Assembly (NCBI GenBank): GCA_964627935.1
Contig: CAZVLB010000009.1
Location: forward strand, 110,971 to 174,970
Length of the DNA: 64,000 nt
Direction of reading: 5' to 3'
Source of the DNA: JAABVY01 sp964627935
Lineage (GTDB): Bacteria > Zixibacteria > MSB-5A5 > JAABVY01
A program made the position numbers and the translations under genes. Below are positions 26,601 to 36,800 of this stretch, one piece after another. The notes under the pieces are model-generated. The model searched no databases, was not told the origin of the DNA, and was given only the letters and a program-made list of their open reading frames with translations. The first letter of the stretch is position 1, and every line of letters starts with the position of its first letter.

Positions 26601-29600
26601 TATGCGCCGGTGATCGTATTGCCTGTGCAGTTCATGGTGCCGCGGCCATTGACCATATCGGCGCCGTTACTGTAGGTCACGATACCGAATGTGGTATTGC
26701 TGGCATCGATAACATTGTCATGGATCTCGGCATGCGAATAAACATTCTGGATGGCGCGGTTGGCGCCCGGGATGAATGTGTTATCCGTAATGGTAACTTC
26801 CGCATACCAGCTCGAGAAACATCCATACTGGTCAACATTTTGAATCGTGCAGTTCGTCAGAGAGTGGCCGTCGGTTCCGGGTGCGACAGGATTATGGATT
26901 TGAACCGCCCTGCGCCCGATATTCTGGATGGTCATGTCGTCCAGGTCGATATTGCTGTAATTGGCAACATTATCGGTCGTGATGGCAGTACGGAAATTGT
27001 TTACTCCCGAAGCCAGGGCCGTATTCGCCTGACCATCGATAGTCAGGGTCTTAATCGTTACATCGCCGGACTTAATGAAAAACGCACCGTTATTATTCGT
27101 GCCTTCAATATAAGCATTGGCGGGACCTACAATAACGCCTGAGCGGGACAGGCCGGAAATTGTCAGGGCCTTGTCCACATTGGCGCCATCTGTCAGGTAA
27201 AGACCGTCAACGATATTCAGGAAATCACCGGCCGAGGCGGCGTCGATACCTTCCTGGATCGTGGAATTATTGGAATTATCCATGTACCACTGCCAGGGTG
27301 AGGCATGCGCATCACCAACATAGTTGGCTCCCCACCAGGGTGAGTAGTCAACCGGACCGTAGATCGTTTCGCCTGTGCCCTTGTCGGCGTAGGTTGTTTT
27401 GGTGATACTGACATCGCCTTCGGGCAGGTCGATACCGTATGGCTTCTGGATCAGATTGGCCTTGACCATGTTGCCGGCAGATTTGGTGCCGATAGACGGA
27501 CCGGTTACATCATCCCACCAGTTGGCTGTGGCGTCCATCATATGTGTCATGGTATTGTTGACAGCCGATGAGACATTGCCGCTGAATGCATTACCATTGA
27601 CGTTCAGGGTGGCGTTATTGGCATTACCGGAAAGATCCGCGGTCCAGATACCGTCCAGCGTGCTTCCGCTGATCGTACAGCCGCTGACATCCAGTACCAT
27701 ATCGCCGTTATCCCAACCGGTATAATAGCTGCCGCCCCACGGGTCGACATCACTGCCCCAGGCGTCGATAGCGTCACCGGTATTATTGGTAAAGACACTG
27801 TTTGTAATCGTGAAATTGAGGTCGCTGTTATCGCGTGAGAGCTGGGCTCCCAGGGCGAACTCATTGTCATGCAGATTGAGGTTGGTGACTGTCAGGTTGA
27901 CCGGATTGGGATGCAGATGTACCCAGCCCCAGTCACTGAAGTTGATACCGCTTTCGCAGTTGTAGACCTCATCGCCATCCATCGATACATCGCCGCTTTC
28001 AAACAGCAGGATACCTGTGGAGGCCCAGTCTGTACCTGTGTAGACAGTACCTTCAACCACATTCTGATAAGTGCTGCCGCTGGCACCGTAGGAAAGCTGT
28101 ATGCAGTTGCCTGCAATACTGCTGGAAACGACGCCGCTGACCGAGTTCTCATTGACCGTGAAGGTTGCGCCCGGGCCCATGACCAGGATGCCGCCCTTCT
28201 GGAAATTGGGAACTTCGTTATTGGAAAAATCGATCGTAATCGTTTCGCCGTCACCATGAGTAGCCGCCAGACTGACCACGCGCGAATACGACGGATGTGC
28301 GGCATCTGTAATATCTTCAATCCGGCAGCTTGTTACCGAGCCATCGGTGTTGAAATAATGGATGCCGTAGAAGTTATCCGGTCCCAGTTCTTTACCATCG
28401 ACAGTAAAGCCGGAGATATTGACCATACCGGCATCATTGACACCGATACAGGCGTCGATCGTGCGTACATCACTTGTCCACTGTGTGATATTGTAGGTAG
28501 TGCGGCTGCCGACCGGGACCGCCTCGATAATCGATGCCCCGATTCCGGCACCGACCAGGTCGATTGTCTTGTCGATATAGATCTGTTCGACATAGGTACC
28601 GGCGGCGACATTGACTGTGCTGCCATTGACTGCGTCGACACCATCCTGGATGCTGGCGAAGGCGTCATATCCGAAGACATGGCCGCCGACCAGATCGCCG
28701 GGTGATGATCCGGCCCAGTCGTCATCCACCCAGACCTCGCTGACGGGGTCGGTGAGAGTGCAGACTGTATGAGCCATATCTGCGCACCAGGGATCATAAT
28801 CGACATCGCCCGACATCAGAGCGCCGACCGCCGGAGCGGAAATCACGCCCCAGTAATTCTGTTCGGCGTTCATCGGGCTTGCGAGGGTATTATTAGCATC
28901 TGTGCCGTTGCCGTAAATATTGTTAAGGTTAATATCTATGCTTGAGGGCCATCCGGCATAAAGAATAACACCGTTGTCTGTGTTATTCAGGATATCATTG
29001 TTTGTGATATCGATATCCTTGGGCCCGTAGGCGCCATCCACGACATACCAGCCATCGGCAATAGCGCTCATGAAGATACCATTGGAATTGTCTTCCATGG
29101 TGTTACCGTCAATCAAAAGGTTCCTGGCGCAGTCAACCCAGATGCCGCTGGCATCAGCGTCATGCATATGGTTATTGAGCACATCCAGGGTTCCCGATGA
29201 TGAGGTGATCGATTGCAATACAAGCGCCGCATTGGCGGTATTGTATATTTCGTTGCCGGAGATCAGAAGGCCGGAATAGTCCAGATGGGTTGTCAGGTTA
29301 CCATTACCGAAACCTTCGGCCTCATAACCGCAATAGATTCCGAATCCATGCGATGATCCGGGCTGAATATTACCTACGGCACAATTTGTAATCTGAACAT
29401 TCTGGAGGTTGCCGGGAGGAGTAGTTTCATAGCCCACGATTATGCCGTTGCCTCCAAAATTGAGAACATCCAGATTATCCCAGGTAACATTGCCGCTCTT
29501 GATACTGACACCGGTAACCAGTCCCAGGCCGGTACCATCGAGCTGTGCTCCGGTCTGTCCAAGAACTTCGACCGGACTGGTAATTGTCACAGATTCATTA

Positions 29601-31843
29601 TAGGTACCCGGATTGACATCGACAATATCTCCCGGTGCCGCGGCGTCTACTGCGGCCTGGATTGTCATAAATCCGGGAGCGACATCATAAACCAGGAATG
29701 TATTCAGGTCATCAATATGATTGAGTGTCCTGTTTGTGGTAATATGCCCCGGTGATCCCGCCAGCGCACTCAGGGCATCTGCCAGCGTGGCATAGAAACG
29801 AGTATAGTCGTTGCTATTGTCGGAATCACCTTTCATGACATACAGGAAATCCCCTGCCAGCAGGGTAACATCAGCTCCGTCGGCTGGATTGGTTGACCAG
29901 GTAATCGGGTAGGGGCTCGAGGGATTGCTGTAATTACCTTCCTCGAGGTATAGTCCACCATTATCCGTGGCGCTTTCACCGAAGCTGTTGGTGCCGGTGA
30001 ACTGGATGCCATACACGCCTATTGGTGTATATTGGCCCCAGGTGAAGATTCCCACGCCTCCCCAGGCATTTCCGCTGGTGGTGATATTGGTAAATGTCAG
30101 GTTGCGCCCATCTGCGGTCTGAATACCATTGCCTCCGTTATCGATAGCCTGAACATCGGTCAATGTCAATCCATCCGTACCGAGCATATCAATACCGGTT
30201 CTGTAGAATTCCTTGACAATGATATTGCTGATACTTCCGCCTGTTACTGCTCCGTATTTCAGGCCGTAACGAGGTGCGGACGTTGACGGCTCACCCACCA
30301 GGGTAAAGCCCGACAGGCTGACATTATTGCCGCTGACATAGATACCGGCATTGTTGTATCCGGCCAGGCCGCCGGCATCGATCGTAACCGAGGCCTCTCC
30401 GGCACCAACCAGGTTAAGATTGTCAATGCTGATATTCAGGGCAGTGGCATAATAACCGGCCAGTACTGTCAAGGTGCTGCCGTTGACAGCATCTATGGCA
30501 TCCTGAATATTGCCGAAGGCATCATAGCCCCAGACATAATTTGTGTTGTTGGCTGTGTTATATGCATCTACATCCGCCTGACTTGTAAAATCGTCATCGA
30601 CGATCACGTTAGTCAGGGTATTATCCGTGAAATACAAAGCCGCGGTACATTCACCGCCGATTTCCGGATAATGATTACCCGAACTGTAGAGCCAGCCGCC
30701 TGAAACATCCTGGGTTGCGCCAAGCCAGTAGCCCATGCGGTTGATCTCATCCTGATATGTTGCCTGATCATAAAGGCCAAGAGTTATTGCCGCATAGGCG
30801 GTCGACTGCCAGTCCTCATCATCGGCATTGGCGCCATAGCAATAGCTGATCGCGCCATTGGTATACATACAATCCATCAGGATGGTCAACAAGCCGGGTA
30901 TTTCAGTGGTATGAACATCCGCAAAGCTGAAAGCGTCGATCAGCCCGGTAATACCGAGTGTATACCACCAGAAGTTATTGTTAGAATAATTCGGATCGAA
31001 TCCAGCATCATCGACGATATCAAAATAGCCGGGATTATCATTGAATGAATCCTGATAGATAACCTCGGCCATATCATCGGCATCGGAATCATAACCATTG
31101 CCCGGATAGCGATCATGCAGCATTGCGGCCGCTTTGACATATTTGCCGATATCCCAGGCAATGATCCCGTTTTTGTAGCCCTGGTCGACACCGCGGACAT
31201 AGCGAATATATTCCGCAAATGCCGTGGCCGTGCCATAGGTGGCGATAAGGGCATCATATTTGGCCCTGGCCGCATCCGCATAAGCCGTGCCTGATACACC
31301 CGGGAGATCATTGTAAAGCATCAGGAATTCCAGGTCTGATGCAGATTTGATATTGGCATTATCTTTCATTGCATTGGCAGCATCAGTCAGGGCCGTGAAG
31401 TAGCCGGCATCGCCGGTTTCAAGATAGGCATAGTAGAGGCCCATAGCGGTGGCCCCGTAAATATTTGTGGGGCTCGCTGCTGTGCTGTGCGCAAACGGAT
31501 CGGGAGGCGAGGTCAAACGCCAGTCCCATCCACCGTCATCCGGATCATCCGGCGTCTCATCGACACCATCGGTACCGTTGCCGGCATTGTCATCCGTAAC
31601 ATCTGCCTGCGTAGCCTGCAGATAATCAGCTCCAGCCTCCATGGCGGCATCGAAATCCACCGGATCGCCGGGAGCTAATGAAAGATCAATTGATAGATTC
31701 TTGGCTCCTCTTTCCAGAACGGCATCCCTCGGAGATTCCTCAAAGGGCGTGGTCGGTGCGGAATCGGCCAATGTGCTTGCGATTCCCACAAACAGAAGAG
31801 CCGAAAAGAGAAGAAGAAAGACTTTAAAATCCGATTTTTGCAT
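23636..31843 (-). CDS. Giant secreted beta-helix surface protein (2735 residues)
   Basis: A single uninterrupted 8.2-kb frame. I start at the ATG 31841-31843 (GGGGGA before it), which gives a signal peptide; the frame is open 28 codons further up. Order: about 30-430 an alpha-helical region resembling an alpha/alpha toroid (GATAMGLYYAYLETGD, GIIAWDIGKYVKAAAMLH); four right-handed beta-helix blocks, each opening with an IQDAIDAVNG-type cap near 440, 724, 1055 and 1527; then cohesin-like (about 2060-2190), Ig/HYR-like and FnIII modules; a dockerin-like segment near 2430 (YDGSVYFNDLLAFSNTYG); a second cohesin-like module; and a C-terminal FlgD/sorting-type domain (QNHPNPFNPETEI, YNITGQVVTTL, ASGIYLYRIE). 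The tail resembles type IX-like secretion/anchoring tails common in FCB bacteria. It may bind or cut polysaccharide; no catalytic residues were identified. Confidence 0.88.
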   Translation of the reverse strand: MQKSDFKVFLLLFSALLFVGIASTLADSAPTTPFEESPRDAVLERGAKNLSIDLSLAPGDPVDFDAAMEAGADYLQATQADVTDDNAGNGTDGVDETPDDPDDGGWDWRLTSPPDPFAHSTAASPTNIYGATAMGLYYAYLETGDAGYFTALTDAANAMKDNANIKSASDLEFLMLYNDLPGVSGTAYADAARAKYDALIATYGTATAFAEYIRYVRGVDQGYKNGIIAWDIGKYVKAAAMLHDRYPGNGYDSDADDMAEVIYQDSFNDNPGYFDIVDDAGFDPNYSNNNFWWYTLGITGLIDAFSFADVHTTEIPGLLTILMDCMYTNGAISYCYGANADDEDWQSTAYAAITLGLYDQATYQDEINRMGYWLGATQDVSGGWLYSSGNHYPEIGGECTAALYFTDNTLTNVIVDDDFTSQADVDAYNTANNTNYVWGYDAFGNIQDAIDAVNGSTLTVLAGYYATALNISIDNLNLVGAGEASVTIDAGGLAGYNNAGIYVSGNNVSLSGFTLVGEPSTSAPRYGLKYGAVTGGSISNIIVKEFYRTGIDMLGTDGLTLTDVQAIDNGGNGIQTADGRNLTFTNITTSGNAWGGVGIFTWGQYTPIGVYGIQFTGTNSFGESATDNGGLYLEEGNYSNPSSPYPITWSTNPADGADVTLLAGDFLYVMKGDSDNSNDYTRFYATLADALSALAGSPGHITTNRTLNHIDDLNTFLVYDVAPGFMTIQAAVDAAAPGDIVDVNPGTYNESVTITSPVEVLGQTGAQLDGTGLGLVTGVSIKSGNVTWDNLDVLNFGGNGIIVGYETTPPGNLQNVQITNCAVGNIQPGSSHGFGIYCGYEAEGFGNGNLTTHLDYSGLLISGNEIYNTANAALVLQSITSSSGTLDVLNNHMHDADASGIWVDCARNLLIDGNTMEDNSNGIFMSAIADGWYVVDGAYGPKDIDITNNDILNNTDNGVILYAGWPSSIDINLNNIYGNGTDANNTLASPMNAEQNYWGVISAPAVGALMSGDVDYDPWCADMAHTVCTLTDPVSEVWVDDDWAGSSPGDLVGGHVFGYDAFASIQDGVDAVNGSTVNVAAGTYVEQIYIDKTIDLVGAGIGASIIEAVPVGSRTTYNITQWTSDVRTIDACIGVNDAGMVNISGFTVDGKELGPDNFYGIHYFNTDGSVTSCRIEDITDAAHPSYSRVVSLAATHGDGETITIDFSNNEVPNFQKGGILVMGPGATFTVNENSVSGVVSSSIAGNCIQLSYGASGSTYQNVVEGTVYTGTDWASTGILLFESGDVSMDGDEVYNCESGINFSDWGWVHLHPNPVNLTVTNLNLHDNEFALGAQLSRDNSDLNFTITNSVFTNNTGDAIDAWGSDVDPWGGSYYTGWDNGDMVLDVSGCTISGSTLDGIWTADLSGNANNATLNVNGNAFSGNVSSAVNNTMTHMMDATANWWDDVTGPSIGTKSAGNMVKANLIQKPYGIDLPEGDVSITKTTYADKGTGETIYGPVDYSPWWGANYVGDAHASPWQWYMDNSNNSTIQEGIDAASAGDFLNIVDGLYLTDGANVDKALTISGLSRSGVIVGPANAYIEGTNNNGAFFIKSGDVTIKTLTIDGQANTALASGVNNFRTAITTDNVANYSNIDLDDMTIQNIGRRAVQIHNPVAPGTDGHSLTNCTIQNVDQYGCFSSWYAEVTITDNTFIPGANRAIQNVYSHAEIHDNVIDASNTTFGIVTYSNGADMVNGRGTMNCTGNTITGAYWAMAYQGDGTCYNNDITVEGTDGVGIFVAGDHYPIPNDVEIKGNTITLNGDGAYGMNLVDHIDGNLIGGPNPADRNTITVGTSKDDGEPYEPVGRFVNIGGPDGKLPEPVGDKNTGSQNVGIVVWWCPSGNQITIQNNLIECNGGTNSGMLLYHNEQTSAPIVLDNEIITTGATSSVQTEGVGILVTDFGDFFGETGGGGDSYAEIEGNLIRGFVNGIYFYQNHGDNVGGTVTANLLTQNTNGLINEGGVISVTNNDFLNTNNTSDNTSGNTWNANCYSDYSGSGSYAIPGGGGNVDNNPSTDCTLDMTPDQIVYYCTGTLEFQMEISPAVVGMKSGTFTFKFPASLDTVPGGITALAPNAALLPSIYYDNATGYDSLKVSIFNNQASDTYDGPLALFSVELQGSDDICPGDQISVIYADLRDLNNVPIPAPLSEPIDLYVDCTDPVFSTTTADGGWYNTPPVLDISANDNCDIDAVYFQVDGCTPSGWTAITGPGYVGSAYADAAWALPTTVFDGLADETEHCLYFKVIDDAGRGNADSCTYEWCFTKDVTAPAAPTDFVVKPGHEKCKLSWNNPTGDATFAGIEIRRNPWATGAYPEYDDDFAPIGYPADETQGDLVVQTTLESYKDSADLASFPRNVYYYTVFAYDNAGNYSVATSAQQGRATNYWLGDFAAPYDGSVYFNDLLAFSNTYGRSQGDAGYNNECDIGPTDDNPVFGIPQTDNTIFFEDLAIFAIAFDSVSSSLKARPVFSVNPGITETGFRIETRVEKKDLFVDLYLDNGSGLAKSVLAELSFDADRLKLVSTHQSYELANAKQPVFFKALDSRGHVSVSSAVVGNGASFEGSGLLATLQFEISGNQDITIAISNADIRDNENNKLLKDGFVFEQTISAAAMPDKYTLEQNHPNPFNPETEIAFGIPVETRVRLTVYNITGQVVTTLVDEVLPAGRHTVRWNGTDSYGSEVASGIYLYRIETVEFHKTAKMMLVK

Positions 31844-32466
31844 AAATCCCCCATTGTCCTTTTGCAAATGAGCAGTTGTCTGCAAGGCTTTTGGCCATTT
31901 CAAGTTAAAGCAGTCATCTGCGTACAAAGATTATGGTCTGTAAAATTTTTTGAAGTAATAGCCCGCTTACGGGCGTCGAGTGCGTGTAATTAAAAAGGAC
32001 CTGTATCCTTTACCAATTCACCTCCTTTTTTCATGCATTTTTTGCTTCCCTTGTGAAATAATGCATCCCCCCTCCCTGACTGATGCACTACAAACTAATT
32101 ATCTGTCCTCCTTCCCTAAGGTCAGTAGATTGAATTACAACGAATTGTATTAAGCTGTTTTTTTCAGAGTAAGGTCTACTTCGCAAGTACGGGGGGGGAT
32201 GCCGATGTTAACGGCATCCCACTGATTCTTACCTCTAATCCCCTGTAATGGCCTTCAGCCATTCAATAATCTCGCCGCATCCTTTTTTTATGTACGAGAC
32301 TTTCCTCTGCACATTCATTATATACTTACAACTATTATGCCATCAGGGAATAAAAATGAGAATTGTAAGGTCTTGCGAATCAGTGTATTATGTGGCTGGA
32401 TGGAGGGGCTAACCGCAGCCCGTGTAAAATATACACGAAATGCTGCTTTCTTTGGGTGTAAATACT
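31844..32466. other. Long upstream region of the giant surface gene
   Basis: About 620 bp without a gene. On the minus strand, about 150 nt before the giant gene, a strong AGGAGGTGA lies just before a 6-bp hairpin (31994-32011) with a short T tail, which looks like an attenuator or the end of a leader. A 9-bp hairpin (arms 32196-32204 and 32212-32220) carries a G8 run on its outer flank. Next to the regulator's stop lie a 5-bp hairpin (GGGCT/AGCCC) and an inverted repeat CGTGTA-N5-TACACG (32421-32437). No sigma54 site with proper GG-N10-GC spacing was convincing, although an NtrC-type activator is next door. Confidence 0.45.
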
Positions 32467-33819
32467 TTACGGTTTAATCCCGAGTCTTTTCATCAGCTTA
32501 TGTAAATTCGCCCGATCCATCTTCAGGACATCAGCTGCCCGGGTGACATTGCGACCCTCGCGATTGAGCGCCTTTTCAATTTCGCGACGCATGAAATCGT
32601 CGGTCTTTTCGCGCAGGGACTTTTCGCCGGCAATTTGCAAAGGTCTGGTGTTGAGATAGCTGTGGACATCATCAGCTTCGATCACGCCGGTACGAGACAT
32701 GGCCACCAATGATTCGACCGCCTTTTTGAGTTCGCGAACATTGCCGGGCCATTTATAGTCGATCAGGGCATCGATGGCTGAATTGCTGAAAATACGCGGC
32801 GGAAGACATTCATCGGCGGCGAAAGTCTCGGCGAAATACTCTGTCAAATCCTTGATATCTCCCGGTCTTTCCCTTAGCGGGGGAAGGGTGATCGTGGGGC
32901 CCTTCAATCGAAAATACAGGTCTTCGCGGAACATTCTATTTTCTACCAGTTGTTCGAGGCTTTTGTTGCTGGCCGAAATCGACCTGAAATCTGTCTTGCG
33001 CGGAACAGTCTCGCCCAGACGGGTATATTCATTCTCTTCAAGAACCCGCAAAAGGTCCTTTTGTATTTCTTCATGCAAATCGCCGACATCATCAAAAAGT
33101 ATCGAGCCGCCCCTGGCATAACCGAAAAGACCGATATTCTCGTCAATTGCGCCTGTGAAGGCCCCACGCGCATGGCCAAACAAATATGACGCAACCATAT
33201 CTGATGACCTGTGATTGCAATTCAATACGCCATAATGATTGTCTGAGCGCGGGCTGCTTTTGTGTATCGCTTTTGCCACCAGTTCTTTGCCGGTTCCGGT
33301 TTCACCGTAAATCATCACCCCGATGGATTTATCGGCAACCTGAAGAATCATGCGGAAAACCTCCTGCATTGACTGCGACTCGCCGATTATATTGAAGCTG
33401 TTGCGGGCAATGTGAATCAGGCGCCGGTTGTCCTTCAAAAGCATATACTTCTCGACACCGTTTTTTACCGCACGCATGAGCTGTTCGATAGAGTCACCCT
33501 TGGTAACATAACCATAAGGATCTTCAAGGGCATTGATATCCTTTTCCCGGTAATCACCGGGATGGCCGGTATGCAGGATGATGGGCAGATCGGGTATCAG
33601 CTTTTCTATCTCCCGTTTAGCCGTGAGGCCATCCATGCCCGGCATCTTAATATCCAGCACCACCGTGCAAAGATCATGATTCTCTCGAGTTTCCTGAATA
33701 GCTTCCTCGCCGCTCAGGGCCAGCACAGTTTCATAAAGCCCCTGGAATAACTCCTCGAGCATGTTCAGGACAGCGGCATCATCATCAACCAGCAGGATTT
33801 TCGGTTTTTTCTCTTCCAT
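32467..33819 (-). CDS. Sigma54-dependent NtrC-family response regulator
   Basis: A 450-residue enhancer-binding activator. Receiver 1-125 with Asp56 in VLDIKMPG, Thr84 and Lys107. AAA+ domain about 145-380 has Walker A GETGTGKE at 172-179, the sigma54-contact loop GAFTGA at 219-224, and a Walker B reading SILFDDVGD (239-247), where most relatives have DE rather than DD. The Fis-type HTH is at about 422-446. It lies 42 bp downstream of the multi-PAS kinase on the same strand, so they form a two-component pair. The receiver shares the HTG/A-PG and KGDSI motifs with the stand-alone receiver at 21360. The giant surface gene, transcribed the same way 620 bp further on, is a natural candidate target, but I found no clear sigma54 promoter. 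Confidence 0.94.
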   Translation of the reverse strand: MEEKKPKILLVDDDAAVLNMLEELFQGLYETVLALSGEEAIQETRENHDLCTVVLDIKMPGMDGLTAKREIEKLIPDLPIILHTGHPGDYREKDINALEDPYGYVTKGDSIEQLMRAVKNGVEKYMLLKDNRRLIHIARNSFNIIGESQSMQEVFRMILQVADKSIGVMIYGETGTGKELVAKAIHKSSPRSDNHYGVLNCNHRSSDMVASYLFGHARGAFTGAIDENIGLFGYARGGSILFDDVGDLHEEIQKDLLRVLEENEYTRLGETVPRKTDFRSISASNKSLEQLVENRMFREDLYFRLKGPTITLPPLRERPGDIKDLTEYFAETFAADECLPPRIFSNSAIDALIDYKWPGNVRELKKAVESLVAMSRTGVIEADDVHSYLNTRPLQIAGEKSLREKTDDFMRREIEKALNREGRNVTRAADVLKMDRANLHKLMKRLGIKP

Positions 33820-33861
33820 ATCAGTCCATTTTCATTCCGGCCCCTTATACAGGCAATGTGG

Positions 33862-36800
33862 TTATTTATTACTGCATTTCAATTTAACGCAGAATTCAGC
33901 TCCCTGGCCGGGTTGGCTTTTAACTTCTATATCTCCATCGTACATATCAACTATCTTTTTGGAAAGTGCCAGCCCGATGCCGGTACCGTGATCCGGGCGT
34001 GTCGAATAAAAGGCCTCAAAAATACGCGATAGATTCTCGGGCGGGATACCTTCGCCATTGTCGCTGATTCTGATCTCTGCTATGCCGTTTATCTTGACAG
34101 CAGAAATCCTGATCAATGGATTGCTTGATTTGGCCAGGGCATCGACACTGTTTAAGAGCAAATTATTCAGCACCTGGTAAAGCTGCTTGCCGTTGGCTAT
34201 TACACGGATATTATCGAAGCCGTTATGCTCCACCTCGATCCCCTCGGATTCCAGTGTAATCGCATTTTCCTTAAGCATTTCATCCATGATCTCCCGCAGA
34301 TCGACATTCTCGGGGAAATATTGCGTTTCCATTTTGGTATACTGCGAGATCTGCTTGGTCAGCTCGAAAGCACGAGTCACCGCGCTGTCGGTAATCTTGA
34401 TATAACGCAAAAGATCGCCGTTGGAACTGGCTAGCCGGCCGAAATTTTTCTCTATCAGGCTCAGGGCTCCGCGCACAGGGAAAAGAGAATTTCGGATTTC
34501 ATGCGCAAAACCCCCGGCGATATCACGGGCCTGGCGGATCTTTTCTTCCTCAACATGTATGCGGTCGGTGATATCCTGGGTATGAACCAGTACGATATCG
34601 TCCGGCACATAACCATAACTTACCAGCAGATATTTTTCGGAATCATTGGTTAAATATCTGTATTTCATCTCCCTGTGAATGTCGCGCCGGGTTTTAAAGC
34701 AGGTGTAGATGTCTTCGATCAGATCGGGACGGTCACCATAGAGTTCTTTGAGCTTCATACCCAGGGCCCTTTTTATGCCTCCGCCCGTAATCTGTTCAGC
34801 CGCAAGGTTATGGTCGATCAATATAAAATCATCGCCATCAAATTTCCAGGTATAGGTCGGAACGGGAATGCTGTTGAACTGCGCCGCCATTTTGGCTTCG
34901 CTGTTTTTTAATGCCTCCTCGGTCCTGATTCTGTCGGTGATATCATGGCCGATTGCAATCGCTGTGAGCTCCTCAGTGTGCGGGTTGATAATTGCGCTGT
35001 TGGACCAGAGTATTATCCTGGTTTCGCCTGTTTTCGTGACTATCGGTCCTTCATATTTATCGCCGGGATGGTAGCGAACCCAGTTGCTGAAATCCTGAAG
35101 GCCTTCGTGGCGGGCCGGCTGAGGCAAAAACATCTCGATCCAGTTTTTGCCAAGGACCTCCTCGCGTGTGTATCCGGTCACTCTTTCGCATTCATCATTG
35201 AATACCTTGATGTTTGCATTTTCATCGAGACAGATAATCAGGCTGTTGGCAGTCTCAAGAATCGAACGGGTCAGGTCACGTTCCGCCCTGAGCAGTTTGT
35301 TGGCCTCGACCATGGAGCTGATATCGCGGGCAACTGCGGTTACGCCCCAGAAACTGCCATCGGGACTGTTCAGGGCCGATATTTTGGTGGAGTACCAGTG
35401 TTCGACGGAACCCCTTTTTAGTGCATAATCCAATTGCCGGGTCTTGCCGTCGGATGCGATCTGCTTTAAAATGCTCATGAACGGTTTGGAGACATTTGCA
35501 GGCAATACATCAGAGATATGTTTTCCAAGAAACTCATCGGGCCTGATTATCAGCTGAGGCCGGTCGGCGGACTGCTCGAAATAGGTGATTTCGCCGGTCT
35601 TACTGATCACGAATACAAGGTCATCAATGGAATTGATAATTGCCCGCAGACGGGTTTCGCTACGGCGCAGTTTTTCCTCAAAAACCTTGCGCTGGGTAAC
35701 ATCGCTGGCAATAATCAGGGCCCTGTCGAATTTGCCATGCGGGCCGCGTATGGGCTGGATGCTGGTCGAGAACCAGCGCAGTTGCCCCTGTACCATGGTT
35801 TGCGATTCATCCATATCCTGCTGTTCTCTTTTAATAACCTTGCAGACATTTGCCACTTGACGGTCGGCGATCTCCTGCGGAAACAGATCCCACATTGTTT
35901 TACCGATAGTTTCATTACGGTTAACGCCCAGGTATTTTGCACCGACCTCATTGACAAAGAGGAACCTGCCTTGGTCACTAACCATGGCAATACTGGCCGG
36001 GACATTTTCCACCAGCAAACGATATTTTTCTTCGCTTTGCCGCAAAGCCTGTTCGGCCTGAACTCTCTCGCTGATATCGATTATTGAGACCAGCACCCTG
36101 TAAGGATTGTTTTGGCTTCCGGGCGCGACGGTAACGCGCACATACAGATGGAGCTTGTTGCCCTTAACCGTGCGGGATTCGAATTCCGTGGAATGTGATT
36201 TCTGACCCCTTTCGATTGCACACAGGCATTCGATCGATGACCGCCTGCTGCGCGGTGTTGAGGCCTGCGTTGCATGCCTGATCAATTCCTCGGTTGATTC
36301 CGCCTCATAGGTTTGCAATGCCGCCGTATTGACATTGAGCACCTTGATGAGCGAAATGGCCCTTTCCGCTTCGGGGATATGCTCCTTGAGATGAGACTCA
36401 AGGTCTTCGATTCCACCGGCTTTGAGCTTTTTAAGATAAGCAATCGCTTCCGAGTAATCTTCCTCTGAGATAATAATGGGCGAATCATGGAACAGCGTGC
36501 GGTAACGTATCTCGCTTTCCCTTAGCTGATCCATGGCGGTCTTACGATCGGTGATGTCGATAATGACACCACGCAATCCCCTGGGCTGGCCATTGGATTC
36601 AATCAGGCTGGAATGCAAAATGGCCGGGAATGTGGAACCGTCCTTGCGCATCATTTCATATTCGCCGCCGGTGTGAACCTCGCCTTTGATAATATTATCC
36701 ATGTTATCTATGGCTCGTTGACGGTCTTTTGGGGCGATCATCTGAAACGCTGACAGGCCGGCCTCGAGGTCGGAATAACTGTAATCCAGTTTTTCTATAG

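Noticed and set aside
26138..27142. Long plus-strand frames opposite the giant gene (also 24902-25504 and 27869-28705)
   Set aside because: They are mirror frames caused by the biased, repetitive codons of the beta-helix repeats and resemble no protein family.
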